From positions 1 to 37,649 of IMG/VR virus record IMGVR_UViG_3300046713_000166: a DNA stretch of 37,649 nt; one strand, 5' to 3'. A program made the position numbers and the translations under genes. The stretch comes from a virus. Below, in pieces: positions 8,024 through 14,746 of this stretch; the stretch's first letter is position 1, and each line of letters starts with the position of its first letter. The notes beneath the pieces are model-generated. The model had not been told where the DNA came from and did no database searches. It saw only the letters and a program-made list of their open reading frames with translations.

Positions 8024-8036
8024 TATGGTCGTCGCG

Positions 8037-8255
8037 ATGAAGCCAACCATCGGACGAATCGTCATCTACACCCTCCCTGTGCCTCACGATCTGCGCAACA
8101 ACGGAGCCGTCGAAGCTCCCGCTGTCGTTGTGCGCGTCTTCGATGACGGCAAGATCAACATCAAGGTGCTGCTTGACGGCAACGACACCACATGGGCGAC
8201 CTCGGTGCTCGAAGGCACGGCGCCGGGCACCTGGCACTGGCCAGCGCGCGTCTGA
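8037..8255 (+). CDS. Small conserved phage protein
   Basis: 72 residues from ATG 8037; an in-frame ATG lies at 8025, one base after the tailspike stop. The N-terminus MKPTIGRIVIYTLP and the C-terminal pattern GTAPGTWHWPARV are seen in a widespread family of small phage proteins of unknown function. A TATGGT hexamer ends seven bases before ATG 8037 and may be another leaderless -10, although no good -35 is visible. It lies between the tailspike and the holin-like gene. Confidence 0.6.
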   Translation: MKPTIGRIVIYTLPVPHDLRNNGAVEAPAVVVRVFDDGKINIKVLLDGNDTTWATSVLEGTAPGTWHWPARV

Positions 8256-8302
8256 CGTGACTCTCGCGCGGTAAACTGGTACCGTGGTCCGAAGGAGACC
8301 AC

Positions 8303-8962
8303 ATGGCAGACATCAGCGTACCTGTACAGGTTCAAGTAGCACCTCCACCGACCACCCCCAAGCCCGGGTACAAGACGACCGAGTGGTGGGGGCATCTCGC
8401 CGCAATGGCGCTCACGCTCATCTTCGCGAGCGGCATCCTGACGAACGCCACGGAGATCCAGATCGCCGGCATCGCGGCGGCATGGCTCGGCTCGTTCGGC
8501 TACCAGGTCACCCGGAGCTGGGTGAAGACCTCCGCCGTGCTGCTGCTCGTGGGCGCGCTCGGGACCGCGCAGACCGCCTGCACGAGCGCCGAGCGCAGCG
8601 CCGTCGCGACCAGCGCGGGCCACGCGGCGATCAACTGCACCGCCACGGCGATCGGGACCACGCCAGGGCTCGACCTCGCAACCCTCGCCGCGGTCGTCAA
8701 CCTGACCGCCGCGGAGCGGTCGAAGTGCATGACGGCGGCCGGGCTCGACTGGAAGTGCGTCGAGGCCGACGCGATCGGCCAGGGCGTGACTCTCGGCGGG
8801 TGCGCGCTGGTCCAGCTGGTTGCCGCTGCGGCCAAGGCGATCCAGCCCTCGACGTCCGGCCTGGCCGCCAACCCAGCGCCGCCACCGGGCCGGGTCGAGC
8901 TCGAGGACTTCCGCGCCAAGATGGGCGGCGCGAGCTGGCACACGGCGGCGGGTGACCAGTGA
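8303..8962 (+). CDS. Holin-like membrane protein with Cys-rich C-terminal domain
   Basis: 219 residues, with AAGGAG six bases before ATG 8303. The N-terminus (KPGYKTTEWWGHLAAMALT) matches a common phage holin-like family. Hydrophobic helices are at about 30-47, 52-68 and 75-92. The third ends in QTAC, a poor lipobox, and is followed by a soluble domain with paired Cys residues (INCTAT, KCM, KCVEAD, GGCALV). A membrane role in lysis is likely; the tail domain is unusual for a holin. TAAACT at 8272-8277 may be its -10. The next start overlaps its stop (GTGA). Confidence 0.6.
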   Translation: MADISVPVQVQVAPPPTTPKPGYKTTEWWGHLAAMALTLIFASGILTNATEIQIAGIAAAWLGSFGYQVTRSWVKTSAVLLLVGALGTAQTACTSAERSAVATSAGHAAINCTATAIGTTPGLDLATLAAVVNLTAAERSKCMTAAGLDWKCVEADAIGQGVTLGGCALVQLVAAAAKAIQPSTSGLAANPAPPPGRVELEDFRAKMGGASWHTAAGDQ

Positions 8963-9132
8963 AGCGCAAGACCGGCAAGCTCCCGCTCCGACGCGAGGAG
9001 CTCCGCCGCGTCGAGCCGGCCCAGGTCAACGGCGGCATCACGACGTACACCACGACGGCCGATGAGGCATGCTCGGGGCCGTGCTGCGGCAAGGTGACCG
9101 TGAGCTACTGCGCGGGCAAGAACGGCGCGTAG
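8959..9132 (+). CDS. Putative RiPP precursor peptide (class I lanthipeptide-like)
   Basis: 57 residues from GTG 8959, coupled to the holin-like gene by a GTGA overlap. The leader (1-26) is basic and holds KLPLRREELRRV and ends QVNGG, matching the K-L-x-L-x-(K/R)-E-x-(L/I) plus double-Gly pattern of class I lanthipeptide precursors from Myxococcota and Bacteroidota. The 31-residue core contains Thr 28, 29, 31, 32, 33 and 47, Ser 39 and 49, and Cys 38, 42, 43 and 51 (ACSGPCCGK; SYCAG), the residues needed for thioether rings. No dehydratase or cyclase is in the window, so any modification must come from elsewhere. It could instead be an unmodified Cys-rich peptide. Confidence 0.6.
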   Translation: MKRKTGKLPLRREELRRVEPAQVNGGITTYTTTADEACSGPCCGKVTVSYCAGKNGA

Positions 9133-9133
9133 C

Positions 9134-9748
9134 TCAGTCCTTGAACGAGTCGCGCATCGGCATGATCACGTAGCGCGTGCCGCCATAGCCCTCGAACAGC
9201 ATCGGCTCGTGCACGTTGCCGTTCTTGTCCGGAGCGCCCCACATCGTGAGCCGGATGCCGTGCTGCTCGCCGTCGTTGACCACGTCTTGGATGTCGGCGA
9301 TCGACGCGAGGTAGCGCGGGTTGACGACGTACCCCGTGGGCGGCGACTTCCCCGGTCCCTTCGGCATGGCCCTGTCGAAGGGCGGGTAGTCCTCGATGCG
9401 GCCCGCCGGCACGACCATCCCGAACGGACCGAGGTCGAGCATGATCGTTTTGCCGTCGGGGCGGATCTCGATGACGCGCTTCCCGTCCTCGTTGGTCAGG
9501 ACGCCATCGCGGAGCTCATGCTGCGCCGCGGCGGCGGCGAAGATGTGTTCGCTCTCGATCGAGAACTTGGCGAGCTTGTGGGCGCCGACCGGGATGCGCG
9601 CGAGGCGGTGACCATCGGTCGCCACCAGTTCGCCATCGAGCACGGCGACGACCGCTAGATGCGGCCGATCCTCGGGTGACGAGCTCTTGTAGCTCCATTG
9701 CGCGACGGCGCGGAGCAAGTCGGTTCGGATGCGGAGTGGATCAGACAT
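9134..9748 (-). CDS. Sliding clamp-like protein (DnaN family, phage type)
   Basis: 204 residues from ATG 9748. TDGHRLARIP (residues 44-53) is the hallmark strand-turn of the bacterial beta clamp, and the C-terminus YVIMPMRDS resembles the MPMR end of DnaN. At roughly half the bacterial length it would cover two clamp domains and might trimerise; this is inference. It should tether the replicative polymerase to DNA. No polymerase gene lies in the window, so the phage may use that of the host. It has its own promoter, with TATAAA six bases before ATG. Confidence 0.75.
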   Translation of the reverse strand: MSDPLRIRTDLLRAVAQWSYKSSSPEDRPHLAVVAVLDGELVATDGHRLARIPVGAHKLAKFSIESEHIFAAAAAQHELRDGVLTNEDGKRVIEIRPDGKTIMLDLGPFGMVVPAGRIEDYPPFDRAMPKGPGKSPPTGYVVNPRYLASIADIQDVVNDGEQHGIRLTMWGAPDKNGNVHEPMLFEGYGGTRYVIMPMRDSFKD

Positions 9749-9783
9749 CCGATGTTTATAGCGCAACGGTGGAGCAAGCGCAA
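9749..9783 (-). promoter_or_regulatory. Leaderless-type promoter of the clamp gene
   Basis: Minus strand: TTGCGC (9778-9783), 17 bases, TATAAA (9755-9760) preceded by the extended -10 context GC, six bases (CATCGG), ATG 9748. Confidence 0.6.
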
Positions 9784-9786
9784 GCG

Positions 9787-9975
9787 CTACGCGCGCCGGG
9801 CGAGGATCTCGGCGACATCCACGATCGCGGCCAGCTCGGCGTTGCCCCGCTTCTGACCGCCGTCGTACTCGCGGATCGCCGCGCGCTCCTCGACGAGCTC
9901 CGCGACCTCGGCGGCGTCGGCGCGGAAGGTCTTCGCGAGCGCGGTCACCTTCTGGCGGAGGATCTCGGGCTTCAC
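9787..9975 (-). CDS. Small helical phage protein
   Basis: 62 residues from GTG 9975, with GGAG seven bases upstream and a GTGA overlap with the gene before it. ERAAIREYDGG (about residues 28-38) is a motif I know from many small phage and plasmid proteins of unknown function. It is helical and charged and probably cytoplasmic. It is the last gene of the 11882-9787 operon. Confidence 0.6.
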   Translation of the reverse strand: MKPEILRQKVTALAKTFRADAAEVAELVEERAAIREYDGGQKRGNAELAAIVDVAEILARRA

Positions 9976-10154
9976 TTTGGCGCTCCGTGTCCTCGGCACA
10001 GCAGAATTGGCGCCTCGCAAATCCCGCATCGTGTCTCGACCCCAGCGGCAATGCCTGCGAGGATGGTCTCGTCAGTTGCGTGGACCTCCAGCAAGACGCC
10101 GCTGGGAGCGCGAAACAACACCAACCGAACCTTCGGCATTCCCGGGACGGTCAT
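9972..10154 (-). CDS. Small zinc-finger-like protein
   Basis: 60 residues from ATG 10154, with AGGAGGAG just upstream. The C-terminus holds CGICEAPILLCRGH, a C-x2-C-x6-C-x2-H arrangement that could bind zinc. The 60-residue protein at 36656-36838 has the same RCxIC-AxI-C-x2-HG arrangement, so the two may be related. Overlapping starts and stops tie it to both neighbours. Confidence 0.6.
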   Translation of the reverse strand: MTVPGMPKVRLVLFRAPSGVLLEVHATDETILAGIAAGVETRCGICEAPILLCRGHGAPK

Positions 10155-10609
10155 TTCTCCTCCTGGTGCTCCGGGATCTTGAACCCGATGTCATTCTGGT
10201 GCCACGACGCCATGCAGCGCTGGCATCCGATGCGCTCGTCGACCGGCTCAGTGATGCCGGCCCCGGAGCCGCCGCATCGCCCATCGGCAGGGAGCCCCGT
10301 CTCGGCATCGGTGATCGAGATCTCCAGGTCCGCGAGCGATGGCCGTTCCCCGGTCTCCGCGCAGCGCCTGAGCACCGCGCGGACCCCGTCGATCTGCATC
10401 CTCAGCTGGCGCCGGAACCCCTCCTTGGCGCGCGGGCTCAGCCGCTCGAAGAACGCCCGCAGGTCACGGTAGCCCTTGGTCTGGGTCAGCCGGACGCGCG
10501 GGGAGCCGGCGAGCGCCACGGGGTCGATCGAGAGCGCGCCGTGGTCCTCGGTGATCCGCGCCTGCAGCGTGGCGAACTCGAGCAGAAGCTTGGCATCGGC
10601 GAAGTTCAT
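10151..10609 (-). CDS. Unknown phage protein with C-terminal CxxC
   Basis: 152 residues from ATG 10609, overlapping its upstream neighbour by ATGA. The first 100 residues are helical (FADAKLLLEFATLQARI; LRAFFERLSPRAKEGFRRQL). The C-terminal third has single Cys residues and CQRC near the end, possibly a metal site. Not recognised. Third gene of the operon. Confidence 0.6.
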   Translation of the reverse strand: MNFADAKLLLEFATLQARITEDHGALSIDPVALAGSPRVRLTQTKGYRDLRAFFERLSPRAKEGFRRQLRMQIDGVRAVLRRCAETGERPSLADLEISITDAETGLPADGRCGGSGAGITEPVDERIGCQRCMASWHQNDIGFKIPEHQEEK

Positions 10610-10938
10610 GACATCGCCCACGCCATGGCGCCCTCGCCGCGCAGGAACTCCGCGAGGTCGTCCATGTACTGCGCGAACACCGAGCGCGCCACGCCGATGT
10701 GCGTGTCGCTGGCCCAGCGCCGGCGCATGGCGCAACGACGCTGACCGGGCATGGTCCAGCAGAGCGCGCGCGACCAGCCCGGATCGGCTTGCTCGGTCCA
10801 CTCTGCCCCGCCATGCTGGTCGTGCGCCCTGGCTATGGTGCTCGGCGAATCCCGTACCAATGGCGGGACCTCGGCGCGCCACCGCTCCAAGTCCGCGTCC
10901 GTAGCCCGCGGTCGGCCGCACGTGCACTCGTCGCTCAC
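10606..10938 (-). CDS. Unknown small phage protein with CxCG N-terminus
   Basis: 110 residues from GTG 10938 (GTGA overlap). The N-terminus MSDECTCGRPRATDADLERW carries a CxCG motif followed by a helix. The C-terminus is helical (SVFAQYMDDLAEFLRGEG). Similar CxCGRP starts occur in small phage proteins; no function is known to me. Confidence 0.6.
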   Translation of the reverse strand: MSDECTCGRPRATDADLERWRAEVPPLVRDSPSTIARAHDQHGGAEWTEQADPGWSRALCWTMPGQRRCAMRRRWASDTHIGVARSVFAQYMDDLAEFLRGEGAMAWAMS

Positions 10939-11882
10939 GTTGCCCCGGTCAGCGCGGCGACCTCCGCGTCCGTCATCTTCACCCCGTCGAGCTCTACTAG
11001 GCGCTTGACCTCGGCGCGCAGCGCCGTGATCTGCGCGGCCTGGTCCACGACGGTGGTGATCCCGCGCGCGTTGATGACCTGCAGTTCATGGATGGTCTTT
11101 GCCTGCGTCCCGTTGCGCTCCTCGAGAATGTCGATGCGCCGTCGCAGCGAGCCGAGCGCGGTCACGGCTTCGACGGCCTGGCGCACGAGCTCGAGAGCGC
11201 GAGGCCAGGAGATCGACTCCGGGGCCAGGCTCAGCGCCATCGTGAGCGAGCGCTCCATCGCGACGGCCAGATCGTTCTCCCGATCGATCGGGCGACCGTC
11301 CGGGTGCGCGCCGGCCGCGGCCATCACGGCGTCGATCACCCAGTCGACGGCGTGCCATCCCGATCCAGTTCCCCAATCCGCCCCCTTGCCCTCTCGAGCA
11401 CGTTTCGCCTCCCTGGTGAGCGTGTCGGCCAGTTCGCGCGTGATCGTCTGCCCGAACAGCGCGGCGGCGCAGCGGACCCGGAGCGCGTCATCGGTCTCAT
11501 CGATTTGGTACGGCCAGCCCTTGCGCGAAAGGCCAAGCGCATCGGCTACCTCGTCGAGGTCTTCGCCGGTCGACGTGGCGATTCGGTCCGCGGTCACCGG
11601 GACGTCGCGCATCGCGGACAGCTTGCGCATGTCGTCGGCCATGCCATTCACGACGTCGCCCATGGACGGGGACTCGAGCTTCTTGACGCGGTCGCTCAAG
11701 TCCGCGACCGCCCCGAGGATGGCGCGGTAGTCGGTCTTGCTGGTGGCGCTCGCCCTTCGCGTGTCCTCCAGCGCGACCGCGACCTGATGCAGGTCAGCGA
11801 CGGTCGGCGCGCAATCCTGGAAGCGCGCGGCGTGGAGTTTCTCGATGAGGTTCTGCAGCATGTCGTCGATCGGTGTCGTCAT
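10935..11882 (-). CDS. Unknown helical phage protein heading a five-gene operon
   Basis: 315 residues from ATG 11882. It is helical throughout, with likely coiled coils at about 60-75 and 245-300 (RRRIDILEERNGTQAKTIHEL; LRAEVKRLVELDGV). It has no membrane segment, no signal and no recognised domain. It leads an operon whose four downstream genes all overlap by four bases. The start is set by TATAAA six bases before ATG; an in-frame ATG further upstream lies across that promoter and is not favoured. Confidence 0.65.
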   Translation of the reverse strand: MTTPIDDMLQNLIEKLHAARFQDCAPTVADLHQVAVALEDTRRASATSKTDYRAILGAVADLSDRVKKLESPSMGDVVNGMADDMRKLSAMRDVPVTADRIATSTGEDLDEVADALGLSRKGWPYQIDETDDALRVRCAAALFGQTITRELADTLTREAKRAREGKGADWGTGSGWHAVDWVIDAVMAAAGAHPDGRPIDRENDLAVAMERSLTMALSLAPESISWPRALELVRQAVEAVTALGSLRRRIDILEERNGTQAKTIHELQVINARGITTVVDQAAQITALRAEVKRLVELDGVKMTDAEVAALTGAT

Positions 11883-11917
11883 GGGATGTTTATAGCTCAT
11901 CTACGCCACAAATACAA
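11883..11917 (-). promoter_or_regulatory. Leaderless-type promoter of the five-gene operon
   Basis: Minus strand: TTGTAT (11912-11917), 17 bases, TATAAA (11889-11894), six bases (CATCCC), ATG 11882. The -35 directly follows the terminator of the upstream operon. Confidence 0.6.
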
Positions 11918-11942
11918 ACGCCCCGGTGGGGTTCCGGGGCGT
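11918..11942 (-). terminator. Rho-independent terminator of the RusA operon
   Basis: A nine-base-pair GC-rich stem (ACGCCCCGG with CCGGGGCGT) and a seven-base loop are followed on the minus strand by TTTGTATTT. It lies about 20 bases after the stop of the 11963-12364 gene. Confidence 0.75.
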
Positions 11943-11962
11943 GAGGCGTCAGGGCGAGATCC

Positions 11963-12364
11963 TCAGCTGACGGGCGGGGGCGTCGGCACCGGGTTGCGCG
12001 GGTCGTTGCCCAGCACGTCGAGCCGGCTCGCCTGCGCGGTCGTGGTCGTCACGACGTCGGCGATCGCCGCCTGAATCGCGGCGGCCTGGTCCAGCAGCGA
12101 CTGTGGCACGCCGGCGGTGTTGACGAGGTCGGTGATCAGCGCCTGGATCTTGTCCAGCTTCGGCAGGTTCGCGGTGAGGAGTGCGGCCTCCTGCGAGGTC
12201 GCGACGGCGACCGCATCGAGCGCGGCCTTCATGGTGTCCTGATTGCTCATGATCTGAATCTCCCTGGTGATGACGTTAAGCAGCAGCGACCGCAGCGCCG
12301 CCACGTCCGCCGCCAGGCTTGCCTGCGCTGCTTCAATGCGGTCCAGTTGAGTCGGTGCGGCCAT
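11963..12364 (-). CDS. Unknown helical/coiled-coil protein
   Basis: 133 residues from ATG 12364. An internal ATG at 12250 has a better ribosome binding site (GGGAG, eight bases away), so a 95-residue form may also be made. The chain is one long helix pattern (AAQASLAADVAALRSLL; LLTANLPKLDKIQALITDLV) ending in a Pro-rich tail. It resembles small phage coiled-coil proteins of unknown role. Last gene of the operon, just before the terminator. Confidence 0.55.
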   Translation of the reverse strand: MAAPTQLDRIEAAQASLAADVAALRSLLLNVITREIQIMSNQDTMKAALDAVAVATSQEAALLTANLPKLDKIQALITDLVNTAGVPQSLLDQAAAIQAAIADVVTTTTAQASRLDVLGNDPRNPVPTPPPVS

Positions 12365-12395
12365 GCGCCACCCTGCCATAGTCCGCAGGCAAACG

Positions 12396-12830
12396 CTACA
12401 GGGCGCTCACGGTGATCTGCACGCCAACGGGACTGCCACAGGTGATCATCTTGGTGACTCGCAGATCGTCCACCTGCTCGTCGTCGATCCATACGATTCC
12501 CGTGAGCGCGTCGAGACACGAGCGTGCCAACTTGTCCGCGTCGCGGCGATTCTTGCGCGTGCGGTCGGGCGGCGCCGCGAGCGTGAACGCCAGGACCACC
12601 GCATACCGGCGCGAGTCCGGCTGCGGGTGGCGCGCGGTCAGCATGGCGGCCTTCGCGGCCCAGCCCACGGCCTCCGCCCATGCGTGCTCGCGCGGGTTGT
12701 CGGCGCGGACGCGCCCGCCGCCGATGCGGACGCGCCCGCCGCCGATTGGGACCCACGAGCCCTTGGTCTCGGGCATGCCGGACACCCAGAAGGTGGCTGT
12801 GCGGAACGGGGCGAGGGCGCCGCGAATCAT
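12396..12830 (-). CDS. rusA: RusA-family Holliday junction resolvase
   Basis: 144 residues from ATG 12830 (ATGA overlap). It cleaves Holliday junctions during phage recombination or DNA maturation, acting as a homodimer. The RusA signature is clear: D97 and D99 in RRDADK, CLDALTG (105-111) and WIDDEQVDDL (114-123). These match the catalytic aspartates of E. coli RusA by family knowledge. The segment IGGGRVR is present twice in tandem because of a perfect 21-base duplication at 12705-12746. Confidence 0.85.
   Translation of the reverse strand: MIRGALAPFRTATFWVSGMPETKGSWVPIGGGRVRIGGGRVRADNPREHAWAEAVGWAAKAAMLTARHPQPDSRRYAVVLAFTLAAPPDRTRKNRRDADKLARSCLDALTGIVWIDDEQVDDLRVTKMITCGSPVGVQITVSAL
12705..12746. 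repeat. Perfect 21-base tandem duplication inside rusA
   Basis: Two identical 21-base copies (12705-12725 and 12726-12746) add seven residues in frame near the N-terminus of RusA without touching the catalytic motifs. It is probably a recent slippage or recombination event. Confidence 0.85.
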
Positions 12831-13096
12831 CGGCGGACCTTGGCGAGCGCGTCGATGAGGCGGGCGATATGCCGGGCAACCGCGCACGATTCGTGATGCG
12901 TGTCTCCGGCGCATTCACCCTGCATCACAGCGACCGTATAGTCGTCGGTGTCACAGGATTGCAGATCGCACGTCGTGGCCTGCCACGCCAACGCCGCGGC
13001 GACAATCTCCAGCAGGATTGGCGTGGCCGGCGCCAGCTTCGCCAGAATTTCCGACATCGCCTGCAGCTCCGATATGCTCGGCATGTCGTCGCTCAT
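12827..13096 (-). CDS. Paralogous small protein family, member 1
   Basis: 89 residues from ATG 13096, with GGAGG upstream and ATGA overlaps on both sides. The N-terminus (DDMPSISELQ) and the central/C-terminal blocks (PILLEIVAAALAW; ALAKVRR) recur in the proteins at 27095 and 28185. The middle is Cys-rich (CDLQSC, GEC, ESC) only in this copy. Cytoplasmic, function unknown. Confidence 0.65.
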   Translation of the reverse strand: MSDDMPSISELQAMSEILAKLAPATPILLEIVAAALAWQATTCDLQSCDTDDYTVAVMQGECAGDTHHESCAVARHIARLIDALAKVRR

Positions 13097-13263
13097 GGAA
13101 CGCACCTCCATCCGTACTTCAAGCCCTGTTCGACGCGCCCGCCGGACTCGCGGCAGACGTCGCGCTCTCGGCACTGCTGTACCGCGCACACGATGACGAT
13201 CGTCGCCACGAATGCGACACCGATCGCGACCATGCCCGGGATGATGTCCGGCCGGCGCTTCAT
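13093..13263 (-). CDS. Small single-pass membrane protein
   Basis: 56 residues from ATG 13263. A basic start is followed by a transmembrane helix (about 8-28) and a short soluble tail with CRERDVCRESGG and a C-terminal WRCVP. Three of its four soluble Cys residues could form disulfides if the tail is periplasmic. Function unknown. It lies in an operon with another tiny membrane protein. Confidence 0.6.
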   Translation of the reverse strand: MKRRPDIIPGMVAIGVAFVATIVIVCAVQQCRERDVCRESGGRVEQGLKYGWRCVP

Positions 13264-13481
13264 TTGTCGTCCTCGCACCACGGATCGCCGTGGCACTCGC
13301 ATGGCTCCGGGTCGGGCACCTTGGCCTTGCGCTGGTTGTCGCAGACGCGTTGCACCAGCAGCGCCTCCAGTTGTTTCTCCTCGTCGCTTCCCTTGCGCGC
13401 ACAGCCGTACGCCCACGCCAAGCGCTTCAGGCTCGCATCGGCCGCGTTTGCGATCGTCGAAGTGATGCCGGGCGCGGTCAT
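13260..13481 (-). CDS. Small Cys-rich protein
   Basis: 73 residues from ATG 13481, chosen because it overlaps the upstream stop by ATGA; an ATG at 13490 is also possible. The first part is helical, and the C-terminus (EPCECHGDPWCEDDK) has a CxCH...C cluster that could bind a metal. Not recognised. Confidence 0.55.
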   Translation of the reverse strand: MTAPGITSTIANAADASLKRLAWAYGCARKGSDEEKQLEALLVQRVCDNQRKAKVPDPEPCECHGDPWCEDDK

Positions 13482-13579
13482 GACAGGCATCCCGCTGCCT
13501 TGGTCATCCACCACAGGGCGAGCGCGCCCATCGCGAGGTAGAGCGCCCACCAGAGCGTCTGGGTCTTTCGAGTCACCAT
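13478..13579 (-). CDS. 33-residue membrane microprotein
   Basis: The ORF runs ATG 13579 to TGA 13478, with GATAAA six bases before the start and an ATGA overlap into the next gene. The product is a basic start (MVTRKTQT), then one Trp-rich hydrophobic helix (LWWALYLAMGALALWWM), then a short tail with one Cys. It is the first gene of a six-gene operon, so its promoter and coupling support it being real. Function unknown; a holin accessory or membrane toxin is possible. Confidence 0.55.
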   Translation of the reverse strand: MVTRKTQTLWWALYLAMGALALWWMTKAAGCLS

Positions 13580-13614
13580 TCCAAGTTTATCGCACGGCTA
13601 CGAGTCGACGTCAA
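13580..13614 (-). promoter_or_regulatory. Leaderless-type promoter of the RusA operon
   Basis: Minus strand: TTGACG (13609-13614), 17 bases, GATAAA (13586-13591), six bases (CTTGGA), ATG 13579. The -35 overlaps the lysozyme stop codon. Confidence 0.6.
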
Positions 13615-14324
13615 GCCTTGCAGAGCGCGTGCAGCGCGGCAATCCCGCCCGGCAGCGTGACCGCCGAGATGTCGACGTTCCCCGCGCCCGGCGCAGAGGT
13701 CGGGTAGCCATCCGGTACCGCGGACTTCCCACCCGCCTCACGGTACTGCCAAAGCAGCAGATGCTCGAGGTCGGTCCCGGTCCGCGCCAGGAATGCCGTC
13801 GTCGTGGGTACGCCCAGTGCCGCAAGGCGCGCCCCGTACAGCGCGACCGCGGAGAGCGCGCAACCGAGCCGGTCGGCGATCCCCAGGCTCCGCAGCAGCT
13901 CGCCGCCGTACAGCGTCGGGCGTCGGCCGGTGAGCACGTAGTAGCGATCCGCGAACGTGCGTACGCGCTCCTCCACCAGCGCGCGGCTCGGATCCTGGAT
14001 CCGCTGGCCGCCGCGCTCGACGTCCACCATCATCGGCAGCGTGTTGTCCCGCCGGCCGCCCGCGCTGGTCACCGCATAGTCCGCCTGGGCCGCCCCGTCG
14101 ATCCCGAAGTCGAGATAGTGGTATGCGCCCTCGAAGTGGTCCGGGCCGGCCGACCGCAGGAACTTGGCGCGCTCGCTCACGTAGGCCCCCGGGCGGTAGT
14201 ACGTCCCCTGCGAGCACTTGAAGATGGCCACGTGCCACGGCGGACCGGCGGCGCAGAACGAAGCCCAGTTCTTCGGGCCATCGCCGGCGTACACGTCCAC
14301 CGCGAGAGGTTGGAGTTTTGTCAT
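13611..14324 (-). CDS. GH25 muramidase endolysin
   Basis: 237 residues from ATG 14324. It hydrolyses the MurNAc-GlcNAc bonds of peptidoglycan to release progeny. GH25 features: VDVYAGD at 9-15, FKCSQGTYY (35-43), AYHYLDFG (67-74), the catalytic MVDVE (99-103, D101 and E103), TLYGG (about 137-141) and LWQYREAG near the C-terminus. No signal peptide and no cell-wall binding domain are visible, so it needs a holin to reach the wall; candidates are at 8303 and 15857. Its -10 TATCAT lies six bases before ATG. Confidence 0.85.
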   Translation of the reverse strand: MTKLQPLAVDVYAGDGPKNWASFCAAGPPWHVAIFKCSQGTYYRPGAYVSERAKFLRSAGPDHFEGAYHYLDFGIDGAAQADYAVTSAGGRRDNTLPMMVDVERGGQRIQDPSRALVEERVRTFADRYYVLTGRRPTLYGGELLRSLGIADRLGCALSAVALYGARLAALGVPTTTAFLARTGTDLEHLLLWQYREAGGKSAVPDGYPTSAPGAGNVDISAVTLPGGIAALHALCKA

Positions 14325-14336
14325 GCCGGCATGATA
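14325..14336 (-). promoter_or_regulatory. -10 element of the endolysin gene
   Basis: Minus strand TATCAT (14331-14336) lies six bases (GCCGGC) before ATG 14324. No convincing -35 is visible. Confidence 0.4.
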
Positions 14337-14383
14337 GCATTCCGGCCAGTTTACCGCTATGGTATGCAGCCAAGAGGTGACAC

Positions 14384-14746
14384 ATGGCAAAGCCGGATGA
14401 CGAAGACTTCGATTTCAGCAAGTTCCTGGAGGAGTTCGGGCACGGTGCCACGAACAAGCAGGCGTCCGACCAGCTGCGCAAACTGGTCAAGGCGTGCCAG
14501 GAAACCGGCAGGAAGGGCAACATGGTGTTGCGCTTCGAGGTCGCCGCCGGGGCGGGGCCGGGTGCGCTCGCCGAGTTCCGCGCCAGCATCAAGACGACCG
14601 CGCCCCAGCCGAACCTCCCCGGTGACACCTACTACGTGGGCGAGGACGGTACGCCGGTCAGCAACGACCCGCGCCAGCAGACCCTGCCGCTCAAGGCGAT
14701 CCCGATCAACCCCCTCACCAGCATCAAGCCCAAGGAGCCCTCGTGA
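14384..14746 (+). CDS. Conserved phage protein upstream of DUF2303
   Basis: 120 residues, with GAGGTG seven bases before ATG 14384. The acidic N-terminus (DDEDFDFSKFLEEF) is followed by a helical block and a low-complexity C-terminus. It overlaps the DUF2303 gene (GTGA). In many phages a similar small acidic protein precedes DUF2303; the role is unknown, and I base this on gene order and general appearance. Confidence 0.6.
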   Translation: MAKPDDEDFDFSKFLEEFGHGATNKQASDQLRKLVKACQETGRKGNMVLRFEVAAGAGPGALAEFRASIKTTAPQPNLPGDTYYVGEDGTPVSNDPRQQTLPLKAIPINPLTSIKPKEPS

